A DNA stretch of 64,000 bases, taken from positions 5,642,001-5,706,000 of the forward strand of contig NZ_LT607755.1 of the NCBI RefSeq assembly GCF_900090275.1. Direction: 5' to 3'. This stretch comes from Micromonospora zamorensis. Lineage in GTDB: Bacteria; Actinomycetota; Actinomycetes; Mycobacteriales; Micromonosporaceae. Numbering within the stretch: position 1 is the first letter of the stretch; each line of letters starts with the position of its first letter. Below the pieces are notes generated by a model. That model saw nothing but the letters and a program-made list of their open reading frames with translations. It was not told the DNA's origin and made no database searches. A program made the translations under genes and the position numbers. This document shows, one piece after another, positions 35,937 to 44,913 of this stretch.

Positions 35937-37121
35937 TCATTCGGCGCGCAGCGCGACCACCGGGTCGAGCCGGCCGGCGCGCTGCGCGGGCACGACCCCG
36001 AAGACGATGCCCACCACCGCCGAGACGCCGAAGGCGAGCGCCAACGACCACCAGGTGATCGCGGCGGGGATCGGCGACAGCGCGTTGACCAGCAGGGCGG
36101 TCCCCACGCCCAGCGCCATCCCGGTCAGCCCGCCGATCGTGGTGAGCAGCACCGCTTCGAGCAGGAACTGCACCCCGATGTCGCGCGGGCGCGCGCCTAC
36201 GGCCTTGCGGAGCCCGATCTCCCGGGTCCGCTCCCGGACGCTGACCAGCATGATGTTGGAGACGCCGACGCCGCCGACGAGCAACGAGATGCCGGCGATG
36301 GCGGCCAGGACGCCAGTGAGGACGCCGAGGATGTCGCCGAGCACACCGAGGATCTGCTGCTGGGTGACCGCGCTGAACTCGGTGTCGGGGTGGCGGCGGT
36401 TGAGTTCGGCGACGATCCGTTCGCCCAGTTCGTCGATGCGCTCCCGGTCGGGTGCCTTCACCGCGATGCCGTCCACCCGCTGGGTGCCCCACAGTCGCTG
36501 TGCGGCGGTCACCGGTACGTGTACCTCGTCGTCCCGGTCGACACCGAGGCTCTGCCCCAGTGGCGCGAAGACGCCGATCACCCGGAACCGCACCCCGGCC
36601 AGCGCCACCTGCTGGCCGAGCGGGTCCCGGTCGGGGAAGAGCGCGCGGGCCACCGAGTCGCCGAGCACCGCCACCCGCCGACTGGTGTCCACGTCGGTGC
36701 CGGTGAGGTAGCGGCCCCGGGCCAGCGACCGGGTGAACACCGCCGGGGTGGTCTCCAGCACCCCCTGCACGGTCGTGAAGTCCGAGCGGGCGCCGGCTCG
36801 CGCGGTCGCACCGGAGGCGACGGTGACCGCCACCCGGTCCGGGTCGCCGACCACCCTGGTGACGGCGTCCACGTCCTTGAGGGTCAGCGGCGAGACCACC
36901 GGCGCGTTGCCCACCTCGATCCGGCCGGGGACGACCAGCAGCAGGTTGGAGCCGAGGCCCTCGACCTGTTGCTCGACCTTCTGCTTGGTGCCGGTGCCGA
37001 TGGCCACCAGCAGGACCACCGAGGCCACCCCGATGATCACCCCGAGCATGGTCAGCGCGCTGCGCAGCCGGTTGGCCCGTAGGGCGTCCAGTGCCACCCG
37101 CCACGCCTCGGCGACCCTCAC
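35937..37121 (-). CDS. MacB-like ABC transporter permease (FtsX domain)
   Basis: 394 aa. N-terminal TM (LTMLGVIIGVASVVLLVAIG), a large extracytoplasmic MacB_PCD domain, and three C-terminal TMs (SLLVGGVGVSNIMLVSVRERTREIGLRKAVGA). It forms the membrane part of a tripartite-like exporter with the ATPase (4-nt overlap) and HlyD-type adaptor upstream. Probable cargo is a peptide, antibiotic or lipid. Confidence 0.9.
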   Translation of the reverse strand: MRVAEAWRVALDALRANRLRSALTMLGVIIGVASVVLLVAIGTGTKQKVEQQVEGLGSNLLLVVPGRIEVGNAPVVSPLTLKDVDAVTRVVGDPDRVAVTVASGATARAGARSDFTTVQGVLETTPAVFTRSLARGRYLTGTDVDTSRRVAVLGDSVARALFPDRDPLGQQVALAGVRFRVIGVFAPLGQSLGVDRDDEVHVPVTAAQRLWGTQRVDGIAVKAPDRERIDELGERIVAELNRRHPDTEFSAVTQQQILGVLGDILGVLTGVLAAIAGISLLVGGVGVSNIMLVSVRERTREIGLRKAVGARPRDIGVQFLLEAVLLTTIGGLTGMALGVGTALLVNALSPIPAAITWWSLALAFGVSAVVGIVFGVVPAQRAGRLDPVVALRAE

Positions 37122-38056
37122 ATCGCACCTCCGGGCCGCTGGACACCGGGCTCGCCCGGGTCGGCCCCGCGCGGAAGGCGCCCGGTGGCTCCGGCGGCGC
37201 CACCGGAGCCACCGGACGGGTGCCCCGGACCGCTTCCGGACGCGGACCGGGGCTCCGCGCTGGGAGCGGGGACCAGTGTCGCAGGTCGACCGTGATCAAC
37301 GGACGGCGGTCGATCATGGTCGGAGTGCGGGTCGTCGCCGTCCGCGTCTGCCGGGCGTACGGCCGCGGCGCTGTCCGCCACGACCGCGCCGTCGCGCATC
37401 GTGATCCGGCGACGCGCCCGCGCCGCCACCTCCTGATCGTGGGTGACCATCACCAGCGCCACCCCGGACTCCGCGTTCAGTCGCTCCAACAGCTCCAGCA
37501 CCGCCGCGCCGGTGACGCTGTCCAGGTTGCCGGTGGGTTCGTCGGCCAACAGCACCGTCGGCTCGGTGACCAGTGCGCGGGCGATCGCCACCCGCTGCTG
37601 CTCACCGCCGGACATCTGGTTGGGCCGGTGGTCGAGCCGGTGCCCGAGGCCGACCCGGCCGAGCATCGCCGCGGCCCGCTCCCGCCGCTGCCGGGCCGAC
37701 ACCCCCCGGTAGACCAGGGGCAACGCCACGTTCTCCACCGCCGAGGTACGCGGCAGCAGGTGGAACGCCTGGAAGACGAACCCGATCGTCTCGTTGCGCA
37801 GGGTCGCCATCTCCGGCGGGGCCAGCGCGTTGACGTCCCGCCCGCCGATCACCAGACGGCCACCGGTCGGGCGGTCCAGCCCACCGAGCAGGTGCATGAG
37901 CGTGGACTTGCCCGAGCCGGACGGGCCGACCAGGGCCACGTAGTCCCCCGGTTGCACGACCAGCGACACCCCCCGCAACGCCTCCACGGACACCCCGTCG
38001 AGGTGGTACGTCCGGGACACGTCCACCGCCTCGATCGCCGGCGGGGCGCCGGTCAC
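37118..38056 (-). CDS. ABC transporter ATP-binding protein (LolD/MacB type) with disordered tail
   Basis: 312 aa. Walker A VGPSGSGKSTLMHLL, Q-loop FVFQAFHLLP, signature MSGGEQQRVAIARAL, Walker B VLLADEPTGNLD, H-loop VTHD. Residues about 235-312 are a Pro/Ser/Gly-rich tail absent from typical 230-aa members. It overlaps both neighbours by 4 nt. Confidence 0.92.
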   Translation of the reverse strand: MTGAPPAIEAVDVSRTYHLDGVSVEALRGVSLVVQPGDYVALVGPSGSGKSTLMHLLGGLDRPTGGRLVIGGRDVNALAPPEMATLRNETIGFVFQAFHLLPRTSAVENVALPLVYRGVSARQRRERAAAMLGRVGLGHRLDHRPNQMSGGEQQRVAIARALVTEPTVLLADEPTGNLDSVTGAAVLELLERLNAESGVALVMVTHDQEVAARARRRITMRDGAVVADSAAAVRPADADGDDPHSDHDRPPSVDHGRPATLVPAPSAEPRSASGSGPGHPSGGSGGAAGATGRLPRGADPGEPGVQRPGGAM

Positions 38057-39444
38057 CGCACCTCCTGGCCGTCGCGCACCTGGTCGGTGCCGCGCACCAC
38101 GATCCGGTCACCGGGTTGGACACCGTTGAGGATCTGCACCAGATCCGACCCCTGGACGCCCACTGTCACCGCCGCCCGGCCGGCCCTGCCGTCGCGGACC
38201 ACCCAGACCGCGTCCCGGCCGTCGGCGGAGAACACCGCCGAGGCGGGAACGGTCACCGCGTCGGCTGCCTCGCGGACCCGCAGGTGGACGATCGCGTTCA
38301 TGCCCGGGCGGGGCGTCGGCGCGGGCTCGTCCTCGGCCAGCTTCCCGGCGCCCAGTGCGAGGCGCACCCGGTAGCTGACCCCGCCCTGCGCGGAGCTGGT
38401 GGGCAGCACGTCGACCGAGCGGACGGTGGCGTCGTAGCTGGCGCCGGTGACGGCGTCCAGCTCGACAGTGGCCGTCACACCGGCCTTGACCAGCAGCACG
38501 TCGGTCTCGTCCACCTCGGCGAGCAGCCCCAACTGCCCGGTGTCGACCACGGTCAGCACCGGCGTGCCGGCGGTGACCCGGCCGCCGACCGCGACCGCGT
38601 CGTCCACCCCGGCCGGCGGTCCACCCTGGCTGGGAGCCAGCACCGACGGGTCGAGGCCTGCGGCCTGAGCGCCACCGGCCTGCTCCAACAGCCCGGCGAG
38701 GCCGCCGGTCCCGCCGCCGCCGGCCCGGGTGCCGCCGGGTTGCACCACACCGGCGATCGGAGCGCGCAGGGTCAGCGCGTCGACTGTCGACTTCGCCAGG
38801 TCGTACCCCTGCTGTGCCTGGAGCCGCTGCGCCGCGGACAGCGCGCCGACGGCGGAGTTCAGCCCGCTGATCCCCCGCTGCACCGCGCGGACGGCCTGGT
38901 CGGCGCTCCGGGCGGCGGCAGCGTACTGCCGCTGGGCGGACGTCACCTGGGTCAGCAGCGCGTTCTTCAACTGCGGGTCGGCGATCTTCTCGGCGGCCTT
39001 CCGGGCGGCGTCGAACGCCTCGTTCGCGGCCTTGTCGGTGTCGCGCCGGCTGCCGGTCAGGTCACCCGTCGAGACACCCCGCCCGGCGCGCTTCGCCGCG
39101 TCCAACGCCTCCTTCGCCTGCCGCAGCCGCTGCTGGGCGGAGGGCGAGTCGACCACGGCGAGAACCTGGCCACGCTTCACCGACTGTCCCGGTTGGACAC
39201 GCAGGCTGGACAGGGTGCCGTCGGCGGGAGCGGTCAGGGTGGCGGCGGCCCGGGCCGTCACCGTCGCCGGCGCGTCGATGACCTCGCTGACCGGGTTGCG
39301 GGCCGCCGAGGCGAGCGCGACAGGGGGCTGGTCGTCACCGCACGAGGCGGCGGTGGTGGCGGTGAGGACGGCGACGGCGGTCAGGGCGATGAGCAGGCGG
39401 GGCCGCGTGGTGCTGGCGGGCCGCGACAACTGAGGGCGGCGCAC
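38053..39444 (-). CDS. HlyD/MacA-like efflux adaptor lipoprotein
   Basis: 463 aa. The N-terminal signal ends AASCGDD, a plausible lipobox. Biotinyl-lipoyl halves LTAPADGTLSSLRVQPGQSVKRGQ and LTLRAPIAGVVQPGG flank a helical hairpin rich in Ala/Gln (RLRQAKEALDAAKRA). Beta-barrel and membrane-proximal domains follow. First gene of the three-gene export operon. GTG start with TACCAT 6 nt upstream. Confidence 0.88.
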   Translation of the reverse strand: MRRPQLSRPASTTRPRLLIALTAVAVLTATTAASCGDDQPPVALASAARNPVSEVIDAPATVTARAAATLTAPADGTLSSLRVQPGQSVKRGQVLAVVDSPSAQQRLRQAKEALDAAKRAGRGVSTGDLTGSRRDTDKAANEAFDAARKAAEKIADPQLKNALLTQVTSAQRQYAAAARSADQAVRAVQRGISGLNSAVGALSAAQRLQAQQGYDLAKSTVDALTLRAPIAGVVQPGGTRAGGGGTGGLAGLLEQAGGAQAAGLDPSVLAPSQGGPPAGVDDAVAVGGRVTAGTPVLTVVDTGQLGLLAEVDETDVLLVKAGVTATVELDAVTGASYDATVRSVDVLPTSSAQGGVSYRVRLALGAGKLAEDEPAPTPRPGMNAIVHLRVREAADAVTVPASAVFSADGRDAVWVVRDGRAGRAAVTVGVQGSDLVQILNGVQPGDRIVVRGTDQVRDGQEVR

Positions 39445-39450
39445 CCATCG

Positions 39451-39456
39451 ATGGTA
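39451..39456 (-). promoter_or_regulatory. -10 hexamer TACCAT, leaderless efflux operon
   Basis: TACCAT, 6 nt, GTG 39444; the probable promoter of the adaptor-ATPase-permease operon. Confidence 0.55.
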
Positions 39457-39528
39457 CGACCAGCCGTCCCGGCGACCGCGAGCCGCTCGGTCACTCCCGC
39501 CCGAAGGCCCTGGACGACGAGGTGTCGG

Positions 39529-40818
39529 TCAGGCGGTGGCGGCGCGGACGTACGCGACGCACTCGTCGTGCAACGTCGACCACTGTTCGCCGAACGCCTT
39601 CTCGGCGGCCACGTCGAGGGTCCTGCGATCGTGCACCACGGTCTTGAAGAAGGTGAGCAACCGCAGCGGCCCGTACCGGTCGACGAGATGCCGAACGGCC
39701 AGGTAGCCGATGCCATAGCTGGCGGCGACCCGCTCGGCGGAGGCGTCGTCGGCGGGGTTGATGCCCTCCAACTGGCCATCCCAGCCGCCCCGGACCAGTT
39801 TCCGTACGTCGGCGATCCCCTCGTACCGGTCGACCGCCTGGCCGCCGGCGCCGGCGAACTCGGCCAGCCCTTCCACCAGCCACCAGGTGTCCTTGCCCGG
39901 GTAGCCGCGCTCCGGCAGTGAGGCCGCGTGGGTCAACTCGTGCCGGAGCAGGTCGTCGGTGCCGCTGCTGGACAGCCCGTCGGCGTTGAGCACCACCTCG
40001 TGGTGCCCGCCGCCCACTGTCACGGCGTAACCGCCGGTCCATTCTGGCCGGTCGCCGCCGTACCAGCGTTTCCACTCGTTCCGGCCGGCGTAGAAGATCC
40101 GGTAGCGGTCCGGCGGCGAGCCGGTCACCGCGTATCCGTCGGCGACCCTGGCCGCCGCCTCGGCCTGGGCGAGCAGGCCGGGCAGCTTGCCGCGCAGCGC
40201 CGGGGTGGTGGCGACGATGGTCCGCGCGCCGATCGCCACGGCCAGGTCGCTGATCTCCCAGGGGCGGGTGCCGGTCTCCACCGACCTGGATTCCTCCATG
40301 GCGACCAACCGGGGCTGGTCGCCGTTCTCCCGCCAGCGGGTGCCGATCAGCACCGGGCTGGGCTGGCAGTTCGGTGCGACGAAGCAGTACTGGAACCGCA
40401 CCAGGAGCCGCCACTCGCCCGGCTTGTCGGTGATCGGCGCGGGCAGACCGCTCGGCTCGGCCCGCCAGACGGTGACCTTCAGCCCGCGTAGGGCGGCGAA
40501 GCGGCGGCGCAGGTCGCTGTGCGCGGCGGGGTCGGCGACGGCGAGGAAACCGGCGCGGTCGCCGCCGAGCAGGGCCGTGGACTGCCGTTGAAGCTGGGCG
40601 GTCATCCGGTCGGCCCGCCCTCGGGCCACCGTGGTGGCGGGATCGTCGGCCGTCGAGACGCCGGCCCGGCTGATCGTGGACCGGGTGCCGTTCTCCCGGA
40701 TCACTCCGACGACGAGCAGCGCCGGCAGGCCACAGCCCAGCAGCAGGAAGACCACCACGAGCACCGTCCACAGCGGCCAGAGCCGCCGTGGTGCTGGCTG
40801 CTGCACCCCGTCAGTCAC
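39529..40818 (-). CDS. membrane-anchored zinc metallopeptidase-like protein
   Basis: 429 aa. The N-terminal TM (LWPLWTVLVVVFLLLGCGLPALLVVG) is followed by an extracytoplasmic domain. The gluzincin-type motif HELTH occurs in DDLLRHELTHAASLPERG, with a downstream Glu in WWLVEGLAEFAG as likely third ligand. Peptidase substrate unknown. GTG 40818 has TACCCT 7 nt upstream; a longer GTG at 40878 overlapping the hydrolase gene is less likely. Confidence 0.75.
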   Translation of the reverse strand: MTDGVQQPAPRRLWPLWTVLVVVFLLLGCGLPALLVVGVIRENGTRSTISRAGVSTADDPATTVARGRADRMTAQLQRQSTALLGGDRAGFLAVADPAAHSDLRRRFAALRGLKVTVWRAEPSGLPAPITDKPGEWRLLVRFQYCFVAPNCQPSPVLIGTRWRENGDQPRLVAMEESRSVETGTRPWEISDLAVAIGARTIVATTPALRGKLPGLLAQAEAAARVADGYAVTGSPPDRYRIFYAGRNEWKRWYGGDRPEWTGGYAVTVGGGHHEVVLNADGLSSSGTDDLLRHELTHAASLPERGYPGKDTWWLVEGLAEFAGAGGQAVDRYEGIADVRKLVRGGWDGQLEGINPADDASAERVAASYGIGYLAVRHLVDRYGPLRLLTFFKTVVHDRRTLDVAAEKAFGEQWSTLHDECVAYVRAATA

Positions 40819-40825
40819 CCGCCGA

Positions 40826-40831
40826 AGGGTA
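40826..40831 (-). promoter_or_regulatory. -10 hexamer TACCCT, leaderless metallopeptidase gene
   Basis: TACCCT, 7 nt, GTG 40818; this decides the start of the gene. Confidence 0.58.
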
Positions 40832-40862
40832 CGACCAATTGCTGAGAGGGGCGAGGCCGACC

Positions 40863-41663
40863 CTAGGCGTCGGTGCACACCGCCAGGAAGCCGAGCAGCT
40901 CCTCGGAGGTGCGCTGCGGCCGGTCGGCGTGCGGGTAGTGGCCGGACTCCTCGATCATCCGGGCCTCGGCGGTGCGGAAGAGCCGGCGGGCGGCCCGGGC
41001 CTCCGCGCCCGGGTCGGGGAAGTCCGGATCCTTGGAACCCATCAGCACCAGCACGGGTTGCCGGACCTGGGGGGCGCGGGCCGTCCAGCGCGGCTCGGTC
41101 GGCGCGATCACGCCGCGCGTCGCGGCCATCCGGCCAGGTTCACGCAGGTTGGCCACCATCGACCGGCGGTACGCGGCGTCGTCGGCGGGCCGGTGCACCG
41201 GGAAGAGCGTGTTGTGGAACCTCCCGAACAGTCGCGGGCTGCGCAGCACTGCGGCCTGCGTCAACCGCAGCAGCGGGTTGAGCTTCGGCTGACCGACGAA
41301 CGCGCCGATCTGCACAATGCCGGAGACCAGCTCCGGGGCGTCGGTGGCGGCGAAGACCACCGCCGCGGCGCCGGACGAGCTGCCGACCAGCACGGCCGGC
41401 CCGGCATCGAGGTCGCGGACCACGGCCAACAGGTCGGCGCCGACCTCGGCCGGTGCGTACGTGGGCCAGCCGGCACTGGACTCCCCGTGCCCCCGGACGT
41501 CGACCGAGGCGACCCGGTAACCGGCTGCCACCAGCAGTGGCGTGAGGTGCCGGAAGCTCGCCCGGTTCTCCCCCATGCCGTGCACGAGGACGACCAGCGG
41601 GCCCTGCCCGTGCGCCTCGTACGCGATGTGTCCGCCGTCGCGCCGCACCTGGCCACTTGTCAC
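40863..41663 (-). CDS. alpha/beta-fold hydrolase
   Basis: 266 aa. Oxyanion region VLVHGMGENRASF, nucleophile elbow VGSSSGAAA (GxSxG-type), acid VLMGSKDPDFP, catalytic His ESGHYPHADRP. Cytosolic esterase, lipase or haloalkane-type fold; substrate unknown. The GTG start carries TAGCTT 7 nt upstream. Confidence 0.88.
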   Translation of the reverse strand: MTSGQVRRDGGHIAYEAHGQGPLVVLVHGMGENRASFRHLTPLLVAAGYRVASVDVRGHGESSAGWPTYAPAEVGADLLAVVRDLDAGPAVLVGSSSGAAAVVFAATDAPELVSGIVQIGAFVGQPKLNPLLRLTQAAVLRSPRLFGRFHNTLFPVHRPADDAAYRRSMVANLREPGRMAATRGVIAPTEPRWTARAPQVRQPVLVLMGSKDPDFPDPGAEARAARRLFRTAEARMIEESGHYPHADRPQRTSEELLGFLAVCTDA

Positions 41664-41670
41664 AGCTCAG

Positions 41671-41676
41671 AAGCTA
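41671..41676 (-). promoter_or_regulatory. -10 hexamer TAGCTT, leaderless hydrolase gene
   Basis: TAGCTT, 7 nt, GTG 41663. Confidence 0.58.
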
Positions 41677-41714
41677 AGGCTCCTGGTCAAGGTCGTCACC
41701 CGGATCACGCGAAA

Positions 41715-41751
41715 CGGGCCGGCGGCGGCCCCGGGGGTCACCGCCGGCCCG
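41715..41751 (-). terminator. terminator after proline dehydrogenase
   Basis: 11-bp perfect arms CGGGCCGGCGG (41715-41725) and CCGCCGGCCCG (41741-41751), 16 nt past the proline dehydrogenase stop. Confidence 0.8.
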
Positions 41752-41766
41752 TCGACCGATGTCGGG

Positions 41767-42687
41767 TTACTTCTTGGAGATCAGAGCGCGGCCGAAGAAG
41801 ACCAGGTTGGCCGGGCGCTCGGCGAGCCGGCGCATCAGGTAGCCGTACCACTCGTCGCCGTACGGGACGTAGGTCCGCACTGTGTAACCCTCGCCCGCGA
41901 GGCGCGCCTGCTCCTCGGGGCGGATGCCGTAGAGCATCTGGAACTCGAAGCGCTCCGGCCCCCGGTCGAACCACCGGGCCCGGTCCTCACCGATGGCGAT
42001 CATCCGAGGGTCGTGGGTGGCCAGCATCGGGTAGCCGTCGCCGGACATCAGGATGTTCATGCAGCGCACGTACGACTTGTCCACCTCACGGGCCGACTGG
42101 TACGCCACCGACTCCGGCTCCTTGTAGGCGCCCTTGCACAGCCGCACCCGCGACCCGGCCGAGGACAGCTCCCGGCAGTCCGACTCGGTCCGGCGCAGGT
42201 ACGCCTGGAGCACCGCGCCGGTCGACGGGAAGTCCTTGCGCAGCCTGCCCAGCACCTCCAGCGTCGAGTCGGTGGTGGTGTGGTCCTCCATGTCCAGGGT
42301 GACAGTGGTGCCCGCCGCGTCGGCCGCCGCGCAGATCGCCCGCGCGTTGTCGTACGCCAACTGCTCGTCGAACATCTGGCCGAGCGCGGACAGCTTCACA
42401 CTCACCTCGGCGGCCGGGGTCAGCCCCGCGGCGGCGAGCATCTTCAGCAGCTTCAGGTATTCGTCGCGGGTGGCGACGGCCTGCTCGGGGGTGACGGTGT
42501 CCTCACCGAGATGGTCGAGGGTGACCGCGAGACCGTCGTCGACGAGCCCGCGGGTCGCGCGCAACGCGTCGTCGGTGGCAGCGCCGGCGACGAACCGGCG
42601 GACGACGTCCCGGGTGTACGGGGCAGTCGCGACGAGCCGCTCGACCTGGGATGACCGGGAGGCGGCGAGGATGACGGAACGGAGCAT
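41767..42687 (-). CDS. proline dehydrogenase
   Basis: 306 aa monofunctional FAD enzyme oxidising proline to pyrroline-5-carboxylate. Conserved barrel motifs: AEVSVKLSALGQ, VTLDMEDH, VLQAYLRRTESDC, RLCKGAYKEP, and C-terminal YGYLMRRLAERPAN, whose arginines bind proline. ATG 42687 with TACGCT 6 nt upstream; a longer frame to 42771 is rejected. The usual P5C dehydrogenase partner is not adjacent. Confidence 0.95.
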   Translation of the reverse strand: MLRSVILAASRSSQVERLVATAPYTRDVVRRFVAGAATDDALRATRGLVDDGLAVTLDHLGEDTVTPEQAVATRDEYLKLLKMLAAAGLTPAAEVSVKLSALGQMFDEQLAYDNARAICAAADAAGTTVTLDMEDHTTTDSTLEVLGRLRKDFPSTGAVLQAYLRRTESDCRELSSAGSRVRLCKGAYKEPESVAYQSAREVDKSYVRCMNILMSGDGYPMLATHDPRMIAIGEDRARWFDRGPERFEFQMLYGIRPEEQARLAGEGYTVRTYVPYGDEWYGYLMRRLAERPANLVFFGRALISKK

Positions 42688-42693
42688 GAGCCG

Positions 42694-42699
42694 AGCGTA
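42694..42699 (-). promoter_or_regulatory. -10 hexamer TACGCT, leaderless proline dehydrogenase gene
   Basis: TACGCT, 6 nt, ATG 42687. Confidence 0.58.
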
Positions 42700-42836
42700 A
42701 CGCCCCTGCCAGGGCCCCCGCCGAGGGGCGGCGGTGCGGCCCGCCCGGATGCCGGGAAGGGTCCGTTCCACAACAAAACCCCTCCTGACCCAGGGGCGGG
42801 ACGGCGGCGGTGGCGCCGATCGGCTACAACGATGCC

Positions 42837-43109
42837 GTGGACCAACGCCCCCGCCGCCGGCTCCGGTCGGCCTCCGTGCAGCTCGGCGCGCTCACCGCTC
42901 TCGCGCTCGCCCTTTCCGGCTGCAACATGACCTCGGACGACGACGATGACGACGACTGCGCCCTCGGGCCTGTCGGCGGCGGCGACACTGTCGCGCTGGC
43001 GATGCGGGTCCCCGACTCCGCCGCCGGTCGCGCCGCCCCGGAGCCGACCACCGCGGCTCTGCCCGATCGCGGCGGGTTCGGCACCCACCTCGCCTCCTGC
43101 GGCGGCTGA
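42837..43109 (+). CDS. small secreted lipoprotein, YgiB-like partner
   Basis: 90 aa. Arg-rich start, hydrophobic segment and lipobox (LGALTALALALSGC), then an acidic run of Asp (TSDDDDDDDC) and a short Pro/Ala/Gly tail ending ASCGG. Its stop lies 1 nt before the glutathionylspermidine-synthase-like gene. E. coli places ygiB (small lipoprotein) before ygiC in the same way, so I infer an analogous pair. GTG 42837 is likely; GTG 42810 is possible. Confidence 0.65.
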   Translation: MDQRPRRRLRSASVQLGALTALALALSGCNMTSDDDDDDDCALGPVGGGDTVALAMRVPDSAAGRAAPEPTTAALPDRGGFGTHLASCGG

Positions 43110-43110
43110 C

Positions 43111-44277
43111 ATGCGCCGTGTGACGGTCACACCCCGACCCGACTGGGACACCACCATCCGGGAGCAGGGGCTGGTCTACGTCGACACCGAGCTGCCGGAC
43201 GGCGGGATCATGTCGTACTGGGACGAGACCGCCGCGTACGCCTTCGACCTGGACGAGGTGCTGCGCCTGGAGGAAGCCACCGAGGAGCTGCACCGGATGT
43301 CCGTGGCCGCCGCCGAGTACGTGGTGACCCACCGTCGGTACGCCGAGTTCGGCATCCCGGAGTGGGCGGCCGACGCGGTGGCCCGGTCACTGCGCGAGGC
43401 GCCACCCACCCTCTACGGGCGCTTCGACCTGGCGTACGACGGCACCTGGCCACCGAAGATGCTGGAATACAACGCGGACACCCCGACCGCACTGGTCGAG
43501 GCGAGCATCATCCAGTGGTACTGGCTGGAGGAGACCCGGCCGGAGCTGGATCAGTGGAACAGCCTGCACGAGCGGCTGGTCGGCGCCTGGGCCAAGATCG
43601 GGGCCGGGTTGCACGAGCGCCGGGTGCACGTGCTCTGGTCGAACGAGGAGGAGTCCGGCGAGGACCACATGACCGCCGGCTACCTCGCCGAGACCGCCCG
43701 ACAGGCCGGCCTCGACGTCGAGCTGCTCCCGATCCAGAAGATCGGCTGGGACGGCCGGCGTTTCGTCGACGCCGACGACCTTCCGGTGACCACGTGCTTC
43801 AAGCTCTACCCGTGGGAGTGGATGCTGGCCGAGCCGTACGGGCCGGCGGCGCTGGCCCCGGGCACGCCGACCACCTGGATCGAGCCGGCCTGGAAGCTGC
43901 TGCTGTCCAACAAGGCGCTGCTCGCCGTCCTGTGGGAGCTGTACCCCGACCACGAGTACCTGCTCCCGGCGTACCTCGACTCGCCGCGCGGCATGTCCGA
44001 GTACGTGGCCAAGCCCCTGCTCGGCCGGGAGGGCGGCTCGGTGCGCATCGTCACCGCCGACGAGGAGATCACCAACCCGGGGATCTACGGCGACGAGGGC
44101 TGGTGCTACCAGGAGTTCCGGGCGCTGCCGCAGTTCGAGGGCAACCGGACGGTGCTGGGCAGCTGGATCGTCGACGGCGAATCGGCCGGGGTGGGGGTGC
44201 GGGAGAGCGCCAGCCTGATCACCGACGGCTACGCGCGGTTCCTGCCGCACTACATCGACGCGCCGCGCACCCCGTGA
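43111..44277 (+). CDS. glutathionylspermidine synthase-like ATP-grasp protein (YgiC type)
   Basis: 388 aa. The ATP-grasp domain of the GspS family alone, without the N-terminal amidase. Visible blocks: PPKMLEYNADTPTALVEAS, HVLWSNEEESGEDHMTAGYLAE, EYVAKPLLGREGGSVRI, CYQEFRALPQFEGN. It would ligate an amine to a carboxyl. Actinobacteria lack glutathione, so the substrate is probably a different peptide. It is translated right after the lipoprotein gene. Confidence 0.88.
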   Translation: MRRVTVTPRPDWDTTIREQGLVYVDTELPDGGIMSYWDETAAYAFDLDEVLRLEEATEELHRMSVAAAEYVVTHRRYAEFGIPEWAADAVARSLREAPPTLYGRFDLAYDGTWPPKMLEYNADTPTALVEASIIQWYWLEETRPELDQWNSLHERLVGAWAKIGAGLHERRVHVLWSNEEESGEDHMTAGYLAETARQAGLDVELLPIQKIGWDGRRFVDADDLPVTTCFKLYPWEWMLAEPYGPAALAPGTPTTWIEPAWKLLLSNKALLAVLWELYPDHEYLLPAYLDSPRGMSEYVAKPLLGREGGSVRIVTADEEITNPGIYGDEGWCYQEFRALPQFEGNRTVLGSWIVDGESAGVGVRESASLITDGYARFLPHYIDAPRTP

Positions 44278-44283
44278 GTCGTC

Positions 44284-44289
44284 TACCGT
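44284..44289 (+). promoter_or_regulatory. -10 hexamer TACCGT, leaderless CGNR gene
   Basis: TACCGT, 7 nt, GTG 44297, located in the 19-nt gap after the ligase gene. Confidence 0.58.
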
Positions 44290-44296
44290 TGGGGGC

Positions 44297-44884
44297 GTGA
44301 ACTTCGACGCGTACGCCCGGACCGGTGTTGACCTGGTCAACGCCCGCCTGGACGACCTCGACGACCTGCGGGCCCTCTTCCCCGACGACAACGCCTGGAT
44401 GCGCGACGAGGTCGCGGACCGGGACGTCGCGATCTTCCGACGGGCCCAGAAGCGGTTGCGCGACGTCTTCGAGTACGGCACCTCCGGGCGTGACGGCCAG
44501 GCGGTCACCGAGCTGAACGCGCTGCTGGAGGCGTTTCCGGTGCAGCCGCGCATCTCCGGGCACGACTCCAGCGACTGGCACATGCACGTCACCAGCCGGG
44601 GCGCCTCGGTCAGTGCCGAATACCTGGCCGGCGCGGTCTGGGGGCTGTCGGTCTGGCTCTGCGAGTACGGCAGCGCCCGGTTCGGGGTCTGCGCCGACGA
44701 GCGGTGCGGCAACGTCTACCTGGACACGTCGTCCAACTGCTGCCGGCGGTTCTGCTCGGAGCGGTGCGCCACCCGCTCGCACGTGGCGGCGCACCGGGCC
44801 CGCAAGCGGGCGGCAATCGGCGAGCAGGTGACGGTCGCCGCGCAGCCGACCGCCGGCGTCGACTCGCTCTCGCCGGTCAGCTGA
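44297..44884 (+). CDS. CGNR zinc-finger / ABATE-domain protein
   Basis: 195 aa. N-terminal ABATE-like helical domain (YARTGVDLVNARLDDLDDLRALF), C-terminal zinc finger RFGVCADERCGNVYLDTSSNCCRRFCSERCATRSHVAAHRARKR. Presumed transcription regulator responding to a stress ligand. It follows the YgiC-like gene but has its own -10 hexamer. Confidence 0.88.
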   Translation: MNFDAYARTGVDLVNARLDDLDDLRALFPDDNAWMRDEVADRDVAIFRRAQKRLRDVFEYGTSGRDGQAVTELNALLEAFPVQPRISGHDSSDWHMHVTSRGASVSAEYLAGAVWGLSVWLCEYGSARFGVCADERCGNVYLDTSSNCCRRFCSERCATRSHVAAHRARKRAAIGEQVTVAAQPTAGVDSLSPVS

Positions 44885-44891
44885 CACCGCC

Positions 44892-44908
44892 CCGCCCGGT
44901 TCGGGCGG
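44892..44908. terminator. bidirectional hairpin
   Basis: CCGCCCG / CGGGCGG with a 3-nt loop in the 29-nt gap between convergent genes. Confidence 0.6.
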
Positions 44909-44913
44909 ACGGG

